The position numbers and the translations under genes are program-made. Below the pieces are notes generated by a model. It ran no database searches and had not been told where the DNA came from. It was given only the letters and a program-made list of their open reading frames with translations. Below, piece after piece: positions 1-9,866 of a stretch of DNA of 64,000 bases (positions are counted from its first letter, which is position 1; the number at the start of each line of letters is the position of its first letter). Source of the stretch: Synechococcus sp. CC9311. GTDB lineage: Bacteria; Cyanobacteriota; Cyanobacteriia; PCC-6307; Cyanobiaceae. The stretch lies in assembly GCF_000014585.1 (NCBI RefSeq), contig NC_008319.1, positions 2,232,001-2,296,000 of the forward strand, given 5' to 3'.

Positions 1-1
1 G

Positions 2-1567
2 CGTGTCCTGCTCCTCAATCGAAACACGAGTAGGCGATCGTCTAGTCGCTGGGCTCAAGGAGGCATTGCAGCTGTCACCCGTTCCAACGACGACGCTGGA
101 AGCCACGGAGAAGACACAGTACGAGCAGGAGCTGGGCTGTGTGATGGAGATGCCGTGCGCCTTCTTGTTGATGAAGCCCCGCAAAGCGTGCTCAGACTGC
201 AAGAGCTAGGCATGGAGTTTGATCGCAACCCGGATGGGTCACTGGCGACCACCCTCGAGGCGGCACATAGTCATCGAAGGGTTCTCCATGTACAGGACCG
301 CACAGGCAAAGCCTTGGTGGATGTCTTGAGAGAACGTGTGGATGCTCGTCCTGGTTTGCAGCATCGCCGAGGCGTTCGGGTGACCCAGCTCTGGGTGCAA
401 AACAATCGCTGCTGTGGCGTCCAGGTCCTCGAAGGCCCAAGACTTCACTGGATTCCTGCCCGTGCCGTGGTGTTGGCCACCGGAGGTGGAGGCCATCTCT
501 ACACCAACACCACCAACCCAGCACAAGCCTGCGGCGAAGGTGTTGCACTGGCCTGGCAAGCAGGAGCCGCAATCGAAGATCTGGAATTCATTCAGTTCCA
601 TCCCACAGCCCTCAAGCTTGAACATGCACCTTGCTTCTTAATCTCTGAAGCCGTCCGCGGCGAGGGGGCTCTACTTGTCGACGGCTTGGGACAAAGCCCT
701 GTCCATGAACTGGAAGGGAAAGACTTAGCCCCAAGAGATCAGGTCAGTCGTGCTCTGGTGCGTCGCATGCAGGCCCAAGGGGTCGCTCACATGGGACTAG
801 ACCTCACCCCCATCAACACTGAGACCTTGCTACGGCGGTTCCCAACGATCCTTGAGCGCTGCCACAGCTTTGGAATCAACCCACAGAACCAGCCGATTCC
901 CGTGGCTCCAGCAGCCCATTACTGGATGGGAGGTGTCGCCACCAACTTGCAAGCTGCCACAAGCCTTCCTGGTCTTTACGCCGTTGGAGAAGTGGCCTGC
1001 ACCGGTCTGCATGGAGCCAATCGGCTTGCCAGCAACTCATTAATGGAATGCCTTGTATTCGCTCGGCAACTTCGTGACATCGACCTTGGCAATCCACTCT
1101 CTAAAACAACGGAAGAAGAACGACGATCAGAAGCAACATCAGACAACGATCAAGGTCGTGGAGCGCTCAGCAAACAAGAACTAACCCAATCCATCCATTG
1201 GCTGAGATCGGAATGCTGGCGAGTTGCAGGCGTAGATCGATCAGCCCACGGCATGCAAGACGTATTGCAAACACTGCAGAAAGCCACACCAATCCTCGAA
1301 GCGATGACGCCTCTCAAGCTCATGCAGCAGCAACATCCTGGGCAGCTCACCCTACTTAATGAGAACAGGCGAGCGGAGCTGAACCTGATGCTGGATCTCC
1401 TGCATCGCCAGCAATCAAGCTCTTTGCTGTTGGAAGCTTGTTTGTTCCGGAAAGAAAGCAGGGGCGGACATTTCCGTAATGACACCCCAGCTCCCATGCC
1501 TCAATGGTGCTGTCATAGCCGCCAAGTCAAAGGCCAAGCCACCGGAACGAGAGCCGTGAGTACTTAA
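2..1567 (+). CDS. nadB: L-aspartate oxidase, 5'-truncated by the window edge
   Basis: Flavoenzyme that oxidises L-aspartate to iminoaspartate, the first step of de novo NAD synthesis. The frame is open from base 2, so the start codon and the N-terminal FAD Rossmann segment lie outside the window. Visible family features are SRWAQGGIAAV near the left edge, the ATGGGGHLY flavoprotein segment, EFIQFHPTAL, HYWMGG and the FAD-contacting GEVACTGLHGANRLASNS. The C-terminal helical domain is complete and ends at TAA 1565-1567. It converges on the VKOR gene with a 16-nt gap. The family assignment is firm; only the missing 5' end is uncertain. Confidence 0.95.
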   Translation, partial: RVLLLNRNTSRRSSSRWAQGGIAAVTRSNDDAGSHGEDTVRAGAGLCDGDAVRLLVDEAPQSVLRLQELGMEFDRNPDGSLATTLEAAHSHRRVLHVQDRTGKALVDVLRERVDARPGLQHRRGVRVTQLWVQNNRCCGVQVLEGPRLHWIPARAVVLATGGGGHLYTNTTNPAQACGEGVALAWQAGAAIEDLEFIQFHPTALKLEHAPCFLISEAVRGEGALLVDGLGQSPVHELEGKDLAPRDQVSRALVRRMQAQGVAHMGLDLTPINTETLLRRFPTILERCHSFGINPQNQPIPVAPAAHYWMGGVATNLQAATSLPGLYAVGEVACTGLHGANRLASNSLMECLVFARQLRDIDLGNPLSKTTEEERRSEATSDNDQGRGALSKQELTQSIHWLRSECWRVAGVDRSAHGMQDVLQTLQKATPILEAMTPLKLMQQQHPGQLTLLNENRRAELNLMLDLLHRQQSSSLLLEACLFRKESRGGHFRNDTPAPMPQWCCHSRQVKGQATGTRAVST

Positions 1568-1583
1568 AGCCTGGATCTTGTGT

Positions 1584-2525
1584 TCAGAAGTCCTTGGAAC
1601 CCTGATATCCAGAAAGACGGGCAAGCTCAGGAAGTTTTTTCACGCCAGAATCGAGCTCGCCGTTGATCTCCCACGTGGGGAATCCTTCAATCCCCTTGCT
1701 TTGACACAGCTTGGCTTCATTGTTTTGACCTGTTGGGGCGCACTCAACAACCTTGAGGGTTTTGGCAGCTTCCTGACCGAACATCTCCTTCTGTTCATGG
1801 CAATGAGGGCACCAATAGGCGCTATACATCACCGCTCCAGAAGCCGTGAGGTGTTCGGCAAGAGAGATTTTTGCTGGGTTGCTTTCAGTGAGCACCGGCG
1901 GAGGTGCTCCTGGGCCTGTAGCTACAGCATCCGGACGTGCAGGATCGAGAACTGAAGCCCAAATCAGGCCACCAAGCAACACGGCCAGCGCGAGAAGGAA
2001 ACCCCGAAACAGAAGTTGAGAGGGGTCGTCCCACCCTCCTCCGGCCAATGACAACACCAACAAGGTGAGGGAGAGAACCGCCGAGAGAACGCAGAAAAAG
2101 CAGAAGGCCTGGATCTTGATCACCATCAGACCCACGAGCACCAGGCTGAACACAGCCATGACAAGTGAGACCGTGAACAAGCCCCACCAGGTGCGACGGG
2201 ACAAATCAGCTTTGTTCTCTGACAAACCTGGGAGCAAGGGCACAACCGCCATGACCAGAACGGCTAGATAGGCAATCAAGCCTGAAAAGGAGAGGGGAAT
2301 GCTGAAGCCATCCCCTTGAAACAACGTGCCCCAAGGACTATTCAGGACCTTGTCACAACCACCCGCACCCATCGGACAGGTGAGATCCCCAAGCACTCCC
2401 CAAAATTTGAGAGTGATCGAGCCCGTATCGATGACGCCGACCGTGGCCAAAACGGCCATGACAATCCGAACCCATTTCGAGCCTTGGTCCTGCCGGCGTC
2501 GGCTGGTGAGACGCTGAGTTGCCAT
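1584..2525 (-). CDS. Vitamin K epoxide reductase-thioredoxin fusion (VKOR/DsbA-like)
   Basis: Membrane disulfide-forming enzyme of 313 aa. VKOR oxidises a partner thioredoxin domain and passes electrons to quinone, replacing the DsbA/DsbB pair in cyanobacteria. Visible parts are a short cytoplasmic N-terminus, about five membrane segments, the loop cysteines C50 and C57 (CPMGAGGC), the membrane CFFC active site (C142-C145), and after a Pro/Ala-rich linker a thioredoxin-like domain with CPHC (C239-C242) plus C261 and C273. This is the architecture known from the crystallised Synechococcus VKOR homologue. ATG 2525 opens the frame. It is transcribed convergently with nadB and divergently from rimO. 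Confidence 0.93.
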   Translation of the reverse strand: MATQRLTSRRRQDQGSKWVRIVMAVLATVGVIDTGSITLKFWGVLGDLTCPMGAGGCDKVLNSPWGTLFQGDGFSIPLSFSGLIAYLAVLVMAVVPLLPGLSENKADLSRRTWWGLFTVSLVMAVFSLVLVGLMVIKIQAFCFFCVLSAVLSLTLLVLSLAGGGWDDPSQLLFRGFLLALAVLLGGLIWASVLDPARPDAVATGPGAPPPVLTESNPAKISLAEHLTASGAVMYSAYWCPHCHEQKEMFGQEAAKTLKVVECAPTGQNNEAKLCQSKGIEGFPTWEINGELDSGVKKLPELARLSGYQGSKDF

Positions 2526-2638
2526 TAAGGCCGATCAATTACCCATGATTTTGGCAGCAAAGCGTGAGCAATTCAGCGTTTACGCATGGGTGTTATACGT
2601 TCATCCGCTTCTAAACTGAGGGATTGCAGGGTCATGCC

Positions 2639-4036
2639 ATGGCCGTGGACGCCAAAACAGGCAACAGCCTCTCGGAACGGCCAACAGTGGCCTTCGCCCA
2701 TCTGGGCTGCGAAAAAAATCGCGTGGATACAGAGCACATGCTCGGACTTCTCGCGGAAGCCGGCTATGGGGTGAGCAGCGATGAAAACGATGCCAACCTT
2801 GTGGTGGTGAACACCTGCAGCTTCATTCAAGACGCCCGCGAAGAATCAGTAAGAACCCTCGTGGGACTTGCAGAGCAAGGCAAGGAGCTGATCATTGCTG
2901 GATGCCTGGCCCAGCATTTTCAGGACGAGCTTCTGGAGTCGATACCAGAGGCAAAAGCGATCGTGGGCACCGGCGACTATCAACACATCGTGGAGGTGCT
3001 GCAGCAGGTAGAAGCGGGCGAACGAGTGAATCGTGTGAGTCAAACGCCAACCTTTGTGGCCGACGAAAACCTGCCCCGCTACCGCACCACAGGTGAAGCC
3101 GTTGCCTATTTAAAAGTTGCTGAAGGCTGCGACTACCGCTGCGCGTTTTGCATCATTCCCCATCTCCGCGGAAATCAACGCTCAAGAACGATCGAATCGA
3201 TCGTGGCTGAAGCCCATCAGTTGGCAGAACAAGGGGTTCAGGAATTGATCCTGATCAGCCAGATCACCACCAATTACGGCCTAGACCTCTATGGCAAGCC
3301 CCGTCTCGCCGATCTCCTTAAGGCACTCGGCGACGTGGAAATCCCCTGGATTCGCGTGCACTACGCCTACCCCACGGGACTTACCCCTGCCGTTCTTGCG
3401 GCCTACCGAGATGTTCCCAATGTGCTGCCCTATCTCGATTTACCGCTTCAGCACAGCCATCCTGAGGTTTTGCGAGCCATGAATCGGCCATGGCAAGCGG
3501 ATGTCAATGAGCGATTGCTCGATCAGATTCGTGAACAACTACCGAATGCGATCCTTCGCACCACATTGATTGTGGGATTCCCCGGCGAAACAGAGGATCA
3601 ATTCGAACATCTGGCCGGTTTCTTAGAACGTCAACGCTTTGATCACGTTGGGATTTTCACCTTCTCACCAGAAGATGGCACGGCTGCAGCAACTCTCCCT
3701 GATTCAGTGCCAGACGAGATTGCCATCGCGCGCAAGGACAAGTTGATGACTTTGCAACAGCCCATTTCCGCGGCTCGCAATGCCTCCTGGATTGGCAAAA
3801 CCGTGGATGTCTTAGTTGAGCAACACAATCCCTCCACCGGAGAAATGATTGGCCGATGCTCCCGATTCGCGCCAGAAGTGGACGGAGAAGTGCTGGTGCA
3901 ACCCGGGGACAACGGACTGCAAGTGAATCCGGGAACCATGGTGCCCGTTCAGATCACAGGAGCAGACATCTACGACCTCTCCGGGCATGTGGTCAGTGCT
4001 GCTCACATGGTCGCCGCCGCTCGCGCTGCGACGTGA
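2639..4036 (+). CDS. rimO: Ribosomal protein S12 methylthiotransferase RimO
   Basis: Radical SAM enzyme that methylthiolates the conserved Asp of ribosomal protein S12. The N-terminal UPF0004 domain has its three cluster cysteines at C24, C60 and C89. The radical-SAM motif CDYRCAFC supplies C164, C168 and C171 (numbered from ATG 2639). A TRAM-type domain covers the last ~65 residues. I chose ATG 2639 because the frame upstream contains only a TTG (2624); a GAGGG-like purine stretch lies just before that TTG. The stop overlaps the GTG start of the downstream transporter (GTGA), so the two are probably co-transcribed. Confidence 0.95.
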   Translation: MAVDAKTGNSLSERPTVAFAHLGCEKNRVDTEHMLGLLAEAGYGVSSDENDANLVVVNTCSFIQDAREESVRTLVGLAEQGKELIIAGCLAQHFQDELLESIPEAKAIVGTGDYQHIVEVLQQVEAGERVNRVSQTPTFVADENLPRYRTTGEAVAYLKVAEGCDYRCAFCIIPHLRGNQRSRTIESIVAEAHQLAEQGVQELILISQITTNYGLDLYGKPRLADLLKALGDVEIPWIRVHYAYPTGLTPAVLAAYRDVPNVLPYLDLPLQHSHPEVLRAMNRPWQADVNERLLDQIREQLPNAILRTTLIVGFPGETEDQFEHLAGFLERQRFDHVGIFTFSPEDGTAAATLPDSVPDEIAIARKDKLMTLQQPISAARNASWIGKTVDVLVEQHNPSTGEMIGRCSRFAPEVDGEVLVQPGDNGLQVNPGTMVPVQITGADIYDLSGHVVSAAHMVAAARAAT

Positions 4037-5262
4037 ACAGAAGCCCCAGCTGGCATGAACGTCAACGCACAATTTTTCTTATTGCCTCGGGGGTAAGCAC
4101 CGCTGGTTCTTTCGCAGGTCTCACCGCCAAAGGCTGGATCTTGATGAGCGGCACCGACAACGCCATGTTGCTCGCCCTGCATTTTGCTGCGCTCTCTCTC
4201 CCGACCCTGGTCGTGAGTGGCCCTGCTGGTGTTCGGACCGATCGAATTGGCTGCGAGCAGGTACTGATTCAGGCGCAGTGGGCACTCCTTGGGGCAGGGC
4301 TCCTTGCAGCCCTATCGATTCCTCTTTTGGACGGCACAGCCCAGGTTGCAGTGCTGCTCGCCAGCACTCTGCTGATGGGGATTGCCGGTGCCTACGAACT
4401 CACTGCCCGTAATAAATACTGCGCGCTGCTTGTGGACGATCCACGAACATTGGCGCCCTATCTCGCCAGTTTTTCAGTTGTATTCAATGTTGGGAAATTA
4501 GTCGGTCCTCCCCTGGGGGGATGGCTTGTGGCATTAACAGGACCCGCTACGGCCCTGAGCCTTGATGCCCTCACCTATCTTTTGCCAATTGCCAGCGTGA
4601 TCTGGCTGCTGAAGCCAAACAAATCCATTGAACAACTAAGCAGCACGAGAGATTCCGCCACTCTCAACTCAGCTTGGAAAGAATGCGGACCCGTTTTGCG
4701 GCATGTGCTGAAGTTCACAGCCTTGATTTGCATGGTTGGGTTCTTCCACCCAGGTCTGGCACCCCTGATTGCCGCCGACACACTCGGGCCAACCCCTCAA
4801 GACCTTGGTCTGTTCACAAGTGTGCTGGCTGCTGGAAGCATCACCGGTGGGATCGTTTTGCAACGCAATAGCCACAAATTCAGCAGCCGTCCTGGCCTCA
4901 CGCTGGGTTGTTTCGCCTTGATTACAGCCGTCGCTCAACTTGGGATGGCTAGCAGCCGATTTATTCCCATCGTGCTGCTGATGGTTTGGCTCATCGGCGC
5001 GGGAACAGCTGGCCTTCTCAGTAGCGCCAATCTGATCACGCAGGTTGGCTCGAAGCAGGTGCTGAGAGGCCGAATGGCCGGGTTGAGCCAAATCGCTTTT
5101 TTGGGTGGTGGAGGCTTAAGTGGTCTGATCGCAGCTCAGCTCACGATCACCTTTGGACTCCAAGCAACATTTGCGATTGCAGGAGGGATCGGCCTGATTC
5201 TCTCCCTAGGGGAGATCTGGCGTCGCGGTGGAATGCCGATGAACGAGGTCAAATCAGCTTGA
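4033..5262 (+). CDS. MFS transporter
   Basis: Integral membrane protein of 409 aa with about 12 hydrophobic segments and the MFS organisation of two six-helix halves joined by a hydrophilic loop near residue 200 (around NKSIEQL). It resembles the enterobactin-exporter (EntS)-like / DUF894 group of MFS proteins, but the substrate cannot be read from sequence. The start is GTG 4033, overlapping the rimO stop as GTGA. An open frame extends further upstream inside rimO but does not look like protein. Its last 14 bases overlap the 3' end of petL on the other strand. Confidence 0.85.
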   Translation: MNRSPSWHERQRTIFLIASGVSTAGSFAGLTAKGWILMSGTDNAMLLALHFAALSLPTLVVSGPAGVRTDRIGCEQVLIQAQWALLGAGLLAALSIPLLDGTAQVAVLLASTLLMGIAGAYELTARNKYCALLVDDPRTLAPYLASFSVVFNVGKLVGPPLGGWLVALTGPATALSLDALTYLLPIASVIWLLKPNKSIEQLSSTRDSATLNSAWKECGPVLRHVLKFTALICMVGFFHPGLAPLIAADTLGPTPQDLGLFTSVLAAGSITGGIVLQRNSHKFSSRPGLTLGCFALITAVAQLGMASSRFIPIVLLMVWLIGAGTAGLLSSANLITQVGSKQVLRGRMAGLSQIAFLGGGGLSGLIAAQLTITFGLQATFAIAGGIGLILSLGEIWRRGGMPMNEVKSA

Positions 5263-5341
5263 TACTGCGCAGAAGAGTGCTGAAGGCAAAAGCTGCAACC
5301 AAACCGGCACCCACAAGACCTAAATAAATAACGACGCCCAT
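5249..5341 (-). CDS. petL: Cytochrome b6f small subunit, PetL-like (30 aa)
   Basis: Thirty-codon ORF, ATG 5339-5341 to TGA 5249-5251, reading MGVVIYLGLVGAGL then AAFAF and ending LRSIKLI. A single transmembrane helix with a C-terminal SIKLI fits PetL, the small hydrophobic subunit that stabilises dimeric cytochrome b6f in the thylakoid. The ORF was found by reading the intergenic strand. No strong Shine-Dalgarno is visible. The 3' end overlaps the convergent MFS gene by 14 nt. The call rests on length, hydrophobicity and the C-terminal motif, so another single-helix photosynthetic subunit is possible. Confidence 0.65.
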   Translation of the reverse strand: MGVVIYLGLVGAGLVAAFAFSTLLRSIKLI

Positions 5342-5497
5342 AACAGACACAGATTGCAGCAACCATTAGATCAGAAACCCTGCCGAGTTGCGTACAAACA
5401 CGCTTAAGCTTGTGCGCATCGAAATCTTCGGATTGACAACCGGTCTGCATTGAGGGTCGGCCGGCTTCCACGAACGCTTAGCTCTCCAGTTACGAAC

Positions 5498-7072
5498 ATG
5501 CGCACTCTTTTCATCTACCCCGTATTCCCCAAGACATTCTGGAGTTACGAAAAAATTCTGGAACTAGTCAACCGAAAGGTACTGCTGCCGCCCTTAGGCC
5601 TGGTTACGGTTGCAGCCTTACTTCCCCAGGAATGGGAGATGAAGTTGGTGGATCGCAACGTGCGCGATGTGACCGATGCCGAATGGAATTGGGCAGAGCT
5701 GGTGGTGATCTCAGGAATGATCGTCCAGAAGGACGACATGAAACAGCAGATCAATGAAGCAAGGCGCCGCGGCATTCCTGTGGCTGTGGGAGGCCCCTAC
5801 GCCAGTTCCACCCCTGATGCGCCGGAAATTGCGGACGCCGACTTCAAGATCTTGGATGAGGGAGAAATCACCCTACCTCTGTTTATCGAAGCCATCCAAA
5901 GGGGTGATAGCAGCGGTCGATTTAGCGCAGAAGGAGAAAAACCAGATGTGACCTCCACTCCAATCCCTCGCTTTGACCTGCTGCAGCTCGAAGCTTATGA
6001 CTCAATGAGCGTGCAGTTCTCTCGAGGATGTCCATTTAATTGCGAATTTTGCGACATCATCGTTCTCTACGGCCGCAAACCACGCACAAAAACACCTGAG
6101 CAGTTGATTGCTGAATTGCAATCTCTTTATGACCTCGGATGGAGACGTTCGATCTTTCTGGTGGATGACAATTTCATCGGCAATAAGCGCAACGCGAAGC
6201 TTTTGCTTCCGGAAATCAAAGCCTGGCAAGAACATCGAGGCTACCCATTTAGTTTTGCCACTGAGGCCTCAGTTGACCTAGCCGATGACGATGAAATGAT
6301 GCGAATGATGCACGAAGCTCGTTTTGAAAGCGTGTTTCTGGGTATCGAAACTCCAGACGAAGCCAGTTTGGAAGTTGCGAGAAAAGTTCAAAACACTCGC
6401 AATCCCCTTGACGCCGCTGTTGACAGGATTACGGCCAATGGCATTCGGGTTATGGCCGGATTCATCATTGGCTTTGATGGAGAAAAGGATGGTGCCGGTC
6501 TCCGGATCGTTGATTTCGTGACCCGTACAGGCATCCCTGCAGCAATGATGGGAATGCTTCAAGCTCTTCCCCAGACAGCCCTATGGCATCGCCTTGAGAA
6601 AGAAGGTCGCCTGATTCAAGACGAATCGGCCGCCAAAGGAGTGAATCAAACTAATTTGCTTAATTTCAAACCAACCCGGCCCATTCGTGACATCGCCAAC
6701 GAATATGTTGAAGCATTTTGCACACTCTATGAACCCAATGCCTATATGGATCGGGTTTATTCCTATTACTTAAAAATGGGAGCTCCACGCTGGAAAGGCA
6801 CCAGCAAATTACCAACTTGGACTGATATCAAAGCACTTTCAATCGTAATCTGGCGCCAAGGCATCAAACGCGACACGCGCGGACGCTTCTGGCGCTATCT
6901 CTTTGGAATGGCACGCCAGAATCCAGCCATGCTTGAACAGTTCATCGTTGTGCTTGCACACAATGAACACTTCATGGAGTACAGAGCAATTGTGCAAAAG
7001 GAAATCCGCGAGCAGCTGGAATCACTGCCACCGGAGGAACCCAGCAATTCACGCGAGCTTCAGCCTGTTTAG
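5498..7072 (+). CDS. B12-binding domain radical SAM protein (DUF4070, HpnP-like family)
   Basis: 524-aa enzyme starting at ATG 5498 (MRTLFIYPVFPKTFW). The first ~150 residues form a cobalamin-binding Rossmann domain (PPLGLVTVAALLP, then the GGPYASS segment). The radical SAM core follows, with CPFNCEFCD from about residue 178 giving the CX3CX2C cluster ligands. A C-terminal DUF4070 region comes last. Close relatives are class B radical SAM methylases such as the hopanoid C-2 methylase HpnP, but no hopanoid gene is nearby, so the substrate is unknown. It stands between petL and a convergent DUF4346 gene, with only 4 nt separating the two stops. Confidence 0.85.
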   Translation: MRTLFIYPVFPKTFWSYEKILELVNRKVLLPPLGLVTVAALLPQEWEMKLVDRNVRDVTDAEWNWAELVVISGMIVQKDDMKQQINEARRRGIPVAVGGPYASSTPDAPEIADADFKILDEGEITLPLFIEAIQRGDSSGRFSAEGEKPDVTSTPIPRFDLLQLEAYDSMSVQFSRGCPFNCEFCDIIVLYGRKPRTKTPEQLIAELQSLYDLGWRRSIFLVDDNFIGNKRNAKLLLPEIKAWQEHRGYPFSFATEASVDLADDDEMMRMMHEARFESVFLGIETPDEASLEVARKVQNTRNPLDAAVDRITANGIRVMAGFIIGFDGEKDGAGLRIVDFVTRTGIPAAMMGMLQALPQTALWHRLEKEGRLIQDESAAKGVNQTNLLNFKPTRPIRDIANEYVEAFCTLYEPNAYMDRVYSYYLKMGAPRWKGTSKLPTWTDIKALSIVIWRQGIKRDTRGRFWRYLFGMARQNPAMLEQFIVVLAHNEHFMEYRAIVQKEIREQLESLPPEEPSNSRELQPV

Positions 7073-7076
7073 AGCA

Positions 7077-7475
7077 TTAATCCTGAACGTAAGGGCTTCC
7101 GTCCTTCAAGCACTGTTCAGCCTTTTGAAGCTCCCGGCCTAAATACAACGCATGATCCAAACGGCTAAGGAAATAGTTCTCCTCTCCTTCGCTTAAGGCA
7201 ATGCCCACTTCTTTTGCTGTGCGCCCACGCAACACGGCAGATGGTTTTCTAGGGCCACCTTGGCGGCAAGCAATCACTTTCCCGGAATCGGGATCTCGAG
7301 CCAGGCCTCGTTCATCAATCGTGTTGCCGTAGTGCTCAACGACCAACTCAGCCGCAGCAGCGTCCACTCGAATCAAGAAATAACCCAGCGGATCCAGAGC
7401 TATAAATCGCTGCGACAACTGATCATCAAGCTGAACACACGCGTTTGGGTCAATGACGGTGTTGATCTGGTTCAA
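7077..7475 (-). CDS. DUF4346 domain protein
   Basis: 132-aa soluble protein recognisable by LDPLGYFLIRVD, the GLARDPDSGK stretch and the YRGRTAKE-like LRGRTAKEVGIAL segment of DUF4346, a cyanobacterial domain of unknown biochemical role. No ATG occurs in frame before the conserved region. The only candidate is TTG 7475 (MNQINTV...), so the start is uncertain. It lies convergent to the B12 radical SAM gene and is followed upstream by the FemAB-like gene on the same strand with a 24-nt gap. Confidence 0.75.
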   Translation of the reverse strand: MNQINTVIDPNACVQLDDQLSQRFIALDPLGYFLIRVDAAAAELVVEHYGNTIDERGLARDPDSGKVIACRQGGPRKPSAVLRGRTAKEVGIALSEGEENYFLSRLDHALYLGRELQKAEQCLKDGSPYVQD

Positions 7476-7499
7476 TCTGGCTGAGATGCTCTTCTCAAC

Positions 7500-8681
7500 T
7501 TACATAGCAAGAGAGGGAGCCTCTTTTCGAAAAGGGAGTTCCGCATTGATCGCTTCAATCTCCTCCAGCATCAGTGGATTGACCTTGCCTAGCCAGCCAC
7601 GTATCAGCCCATCCATTTGAGGCTCATACCAGCGATGGAGGCTGGTTTGAGGCCGAGCCACAAACCCACGTCGTCGTTTATGACTCCCTCCTGCACCTGG
7701 GTCAAAACTCTTCAATCCTTGCTTCAGCGCCCATTCAATCGGGGCGTAATAACAAACCTCAAAATGCAAACAATCAATCTCTTCATGACTGCCCCAATAA
7801 CGGCCCCAGAGCGACGCATCATCATGAACACAGAGTGACATCGCAACTGGTTCACGCGGGTTACCACGATGGGCACTAAAAAGAACAATCCGCTCCCGTA
7901 ATGAGTTCGTCGCTAAAGCATCGAAAAACGACGCCTCGAGATACTTACTACCCCACATCCCCCAACGAGCGCAGTGCTGTTCATAGAACCTATGCATGCA
8001 TTGCATCAACGCAGGGTCAAGGTCTTCACCACAAAGAGGCGTAATTTCAAGTCCTGCCTCACGAACCGCCTTCCGCTCTCGTTTGATATTGCGCCGCTGA
8101 TTAGCATTAAATCCTGCTAAATAGTCGCTGAAATCGGACTGATCATCTGATGTCCAGAGACTCTGCTGATTCAACCAAGAGGCACAACCTGCCGCTTCTG
8201 CCAAAGGGCGCCAGAGCGGGTCGACATAGAGAAAATTGCAACTAAGGATGCCATTATTCTGCGCAAAAGCATCAATCAACTCCATCATGAGTTGAGTCAA
8301 TGCTGCAAGATCTTCATCCGCAGCCACATGAAAACGATAGCCCTGTACCGGGCTTACCGGGCTCATCCCAATCAACTTTGGGTAATAACGAAGACCAAGA
8401 TCACCAGCGAGCCGAGCGAACGCTTGATCAAATACAAATTCCCCGTAGCTGTGGCCCTTGAGATACAGCGGAGCAACCGCACAAAGATGGTCCTCTCCGC
8501 GCCACAGGGATAGATGCAGCGGCTGCCATCCCTGATCGGGGGCAATGCTTCCAGAATCCTCAAGAGCAGCGAGCCAATTCCAGCGATAGAAGGGAATGGC
8601 TTCAGGACCAAGCAGTTGCTCCCACTGCTGTTCGGGAATCTCTCGAATCGAGCGATGCCATCGAGCCTTCAGGGATGCCAT
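7500..8681 (-). CDS. GNAT/FemAB-like N-acyltransferase family protein (COG3146 type)
   Basis: 393-aa protein of the peptidogalycan-biosynthesis/DUF482 group with a FemAB-type double GNAT fold. It shows the family's FYRWNWL, the YYPKLIGMSPVSPV stretch, a central NQRRNIKRERK basic segment and the C-terminal FDPGAGGSHKRRRGF motif. The expected activity is acyl or aminoacyl transfer; the substrate is unknown. The frame is open back to 8813, but ATG 8681 (MASLKARWHRSI) is where conserved sequence begins, and using it leaves 91 nt to the divergent neighbour. Confidence 0.82.
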   Translation of the reverse strand: MASLKARWHRSIREIPEQQWEQLLGPEAIPFYRWNWLAALEDSGSIAPDQGWQPLHLSLWRGEDHLCAVAPLYLKGHSYGEFVFDQAFARLAGDLGLRYYPKLIGMSPVSPVQGYRFHVAADEDLAALTQLMMELIDAFAQNNGILSCNFLYVDPLWRPLAEAAGCASWLNQQSLWTSDDQSDFSDYLAGFNANQRRNIKRERKAVREAGLEITPLCGEDLDPALMQCMHRFYEQHCARWGMWGSKYLEASFFDALATNSLRERIVLFSAHRGNPREPVAMSLCVHDDASLWGRYWGSHEEIDCLHFEVCYYAPIEWALKQGLKSFDPGAGGSHKRRRGFVARPQTSLHRWYEPQMDGLIRGWLGKVNPLMLEEIEAINAELPFRKEAPSLAM

Positions 8682-8772
8682 AAACGGCGAAGACAGCGGC
8701 GAAGGTGAAGACCCTAACCAGTGAGAGCTAACAGAGTCACACTGAACACAAGCCAGATCTGTCCAGCCTGCT

Positions 8773-9216
8773 GTGAACCGTTCGACTCCAAACAAAACGC
8801 AGGTGGCATTCACACTCTTGGCGCTCAGCTTGATGCTCAGTGGAGGCGCTGTCCAAGCAGGGCTCCTGCAGCCATTGCTGCAACTGATGCGTCCAAAACT
8901 TGAGAGACAGCTTGCTGATCAATGTCAACAACTCGCGAAACAAGCCCTAAAGGGCGCTGATCTCAACCTTGAACCACTGAGCAGCATGGGAGAGCAGCCT
9001 TGTCAGGCGATAGCCAAACCGGTCGGTGAATGTCTTATTCGTGAAACCAGTCGCAGTGGAAGAGAACTGGGTGTCATCAGCGAATTGTTGTCTGGCCGTA
9101 TTGGAGATGACGCCGAAGTTGTGATCAAGCGCTGTCTGGCATCGCTGCTGGGACTTCAAGCAACAGACCTACAGGATGTCCCCCTGAGCGAGATTTTTCA
9201 GCGACTGCGTCGATAA
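8773..9216 (+). CDS. Hypothetical secreted protein
   Basis: 147-aa protein I do not recognise. GTG 8773 gives a typical Sec signal: MNRSTPNKTQ, then a hydrophobic core VAFTLLALSLMLSGG and cleavage near AVQA. The mature part is helical and amphipathic with three or four cysteines (in CQQLA, PCQAI, ECLIR and RCLAS), which hints at disulfides in the periplasm or thylakoid lumen. It diverges from the FemAB-like gene and its 3' end overlaps the RibD-like gene by 19 nt. Marine picocyanobacteria have many such small exported proteins. Confidence 0.6.
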   Translation: MNRSTPNKTQVAFTLLALSLMLSGGAVQAGLLQPLLQLMRPKLERQLADQCQQLAKQALKGADLNLEPLSSMGEQPCQAIAKPVGECLIRETSRSGRELGVISELLSGRIGDDAEVVIKRCLASLLGLQATDLQDVPLSEIFQRLRR

Positions 9217-9854
9217 CGAACCACAAGCTCATTCCCGCTCAGTCGATCAGCCGATACCAACGTCCAAGCATCGGGCTGCGATAGCGCTGTTGGCATTCTG
9301 AATCCGTCGCTCGGAATCCAGCTGAAGCGACCACCCAGCAGGCATGGGCTCATGGTCAACTGCAGCTCATCCACCTGATCGGCTTCCAGTAGTGATCCGC
9401 AAAGACCAGCGCCTCCAAGAAGGACAAAGCGCTGAAAACCCAATGCAGCAAGCTCAACCAAGGTGCTTCCCCAAGAGGGTTGCAAGCGATGAGTAGAGAA
9501 AAAACCCTCTGCTGACATCCGATCTGGGGTCAAGAGATGACGCTCAAGCGCTTGGTGGAAAAACGGCCATTCCTGACAAAAGTCGGGATGGCGGCTCACA
9601 ACAAAAGCCGCTGGCTGCAAGAGCCTGCCGTCTTGCTTTCGCTGAGCCAACAGCTGTGGATCATGAATCAAACAGGTGCAGCGATGGGCTCGCAGTGTTC
9701 CTGCACCGATCAACACAGCATCAGACCAAGCCAAAGCTTGCTCAAGCACCCGCCGATCACCGGCACCGCCTAGTTGAGCAGCACCACCTGAGGAAGGTGC
9801 AAGCCGTCCATCCAGGCTGACAGCAAGCACTAGACGAACCAATGGTCGCTGCAC
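9198..9854 (-). CDS. RibD C-terminal (reductase) domain protein
   Basis: 218-aa stand-alone reductase domain of the RibD/dihydrofolate-reductase superfamily with no deaminase domain. Family features are the N-terminal VLAVSLDGRLAP, the LIGAGTLRAH cofactor segment, a nucleotide-binding GGAGLCGSLL and the ELQLTMSPCLLGG strand. The likely role is NAD(P)H-dependent reduction in riboflavin or pterin metabolism. The start is GTG 9854 (TTG alternatives exist). It follows the double PTPS gene by 12 nt on the same strand, suggesting an operon that handles a pterin-like substrate. Confidence 0.8.
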   Translation of the reverse strand: MQRPLVRLVLAVSLDGRLAPSSGGAAQLGGAGDRRVLEQALAWSDAVLIGAGTLRAHRCTCLIHDPQLLAQRKQDGRLLQPAAFVVSRHPDFCQEWPFFHQALERHLLTPDRMSAEGFFSTHRLQPSWGSTLVELAALGFQRFVLLGGAGLCGSLLEADQVDELQLTMSPCLLGGRFSWIPSDGFRMPTALSQPDAWTLVSADRLSGNELVVRYRRSR

Positions 9855-9866
9855 GTCGAAGTGGGC

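Noticed and set aside
3-209. 68-codon ORF at the left edge
   Set aside because: It is out of frame with nadB, whose own frame is open from base 2 and shows conserved SRWAQGGIAAV there.
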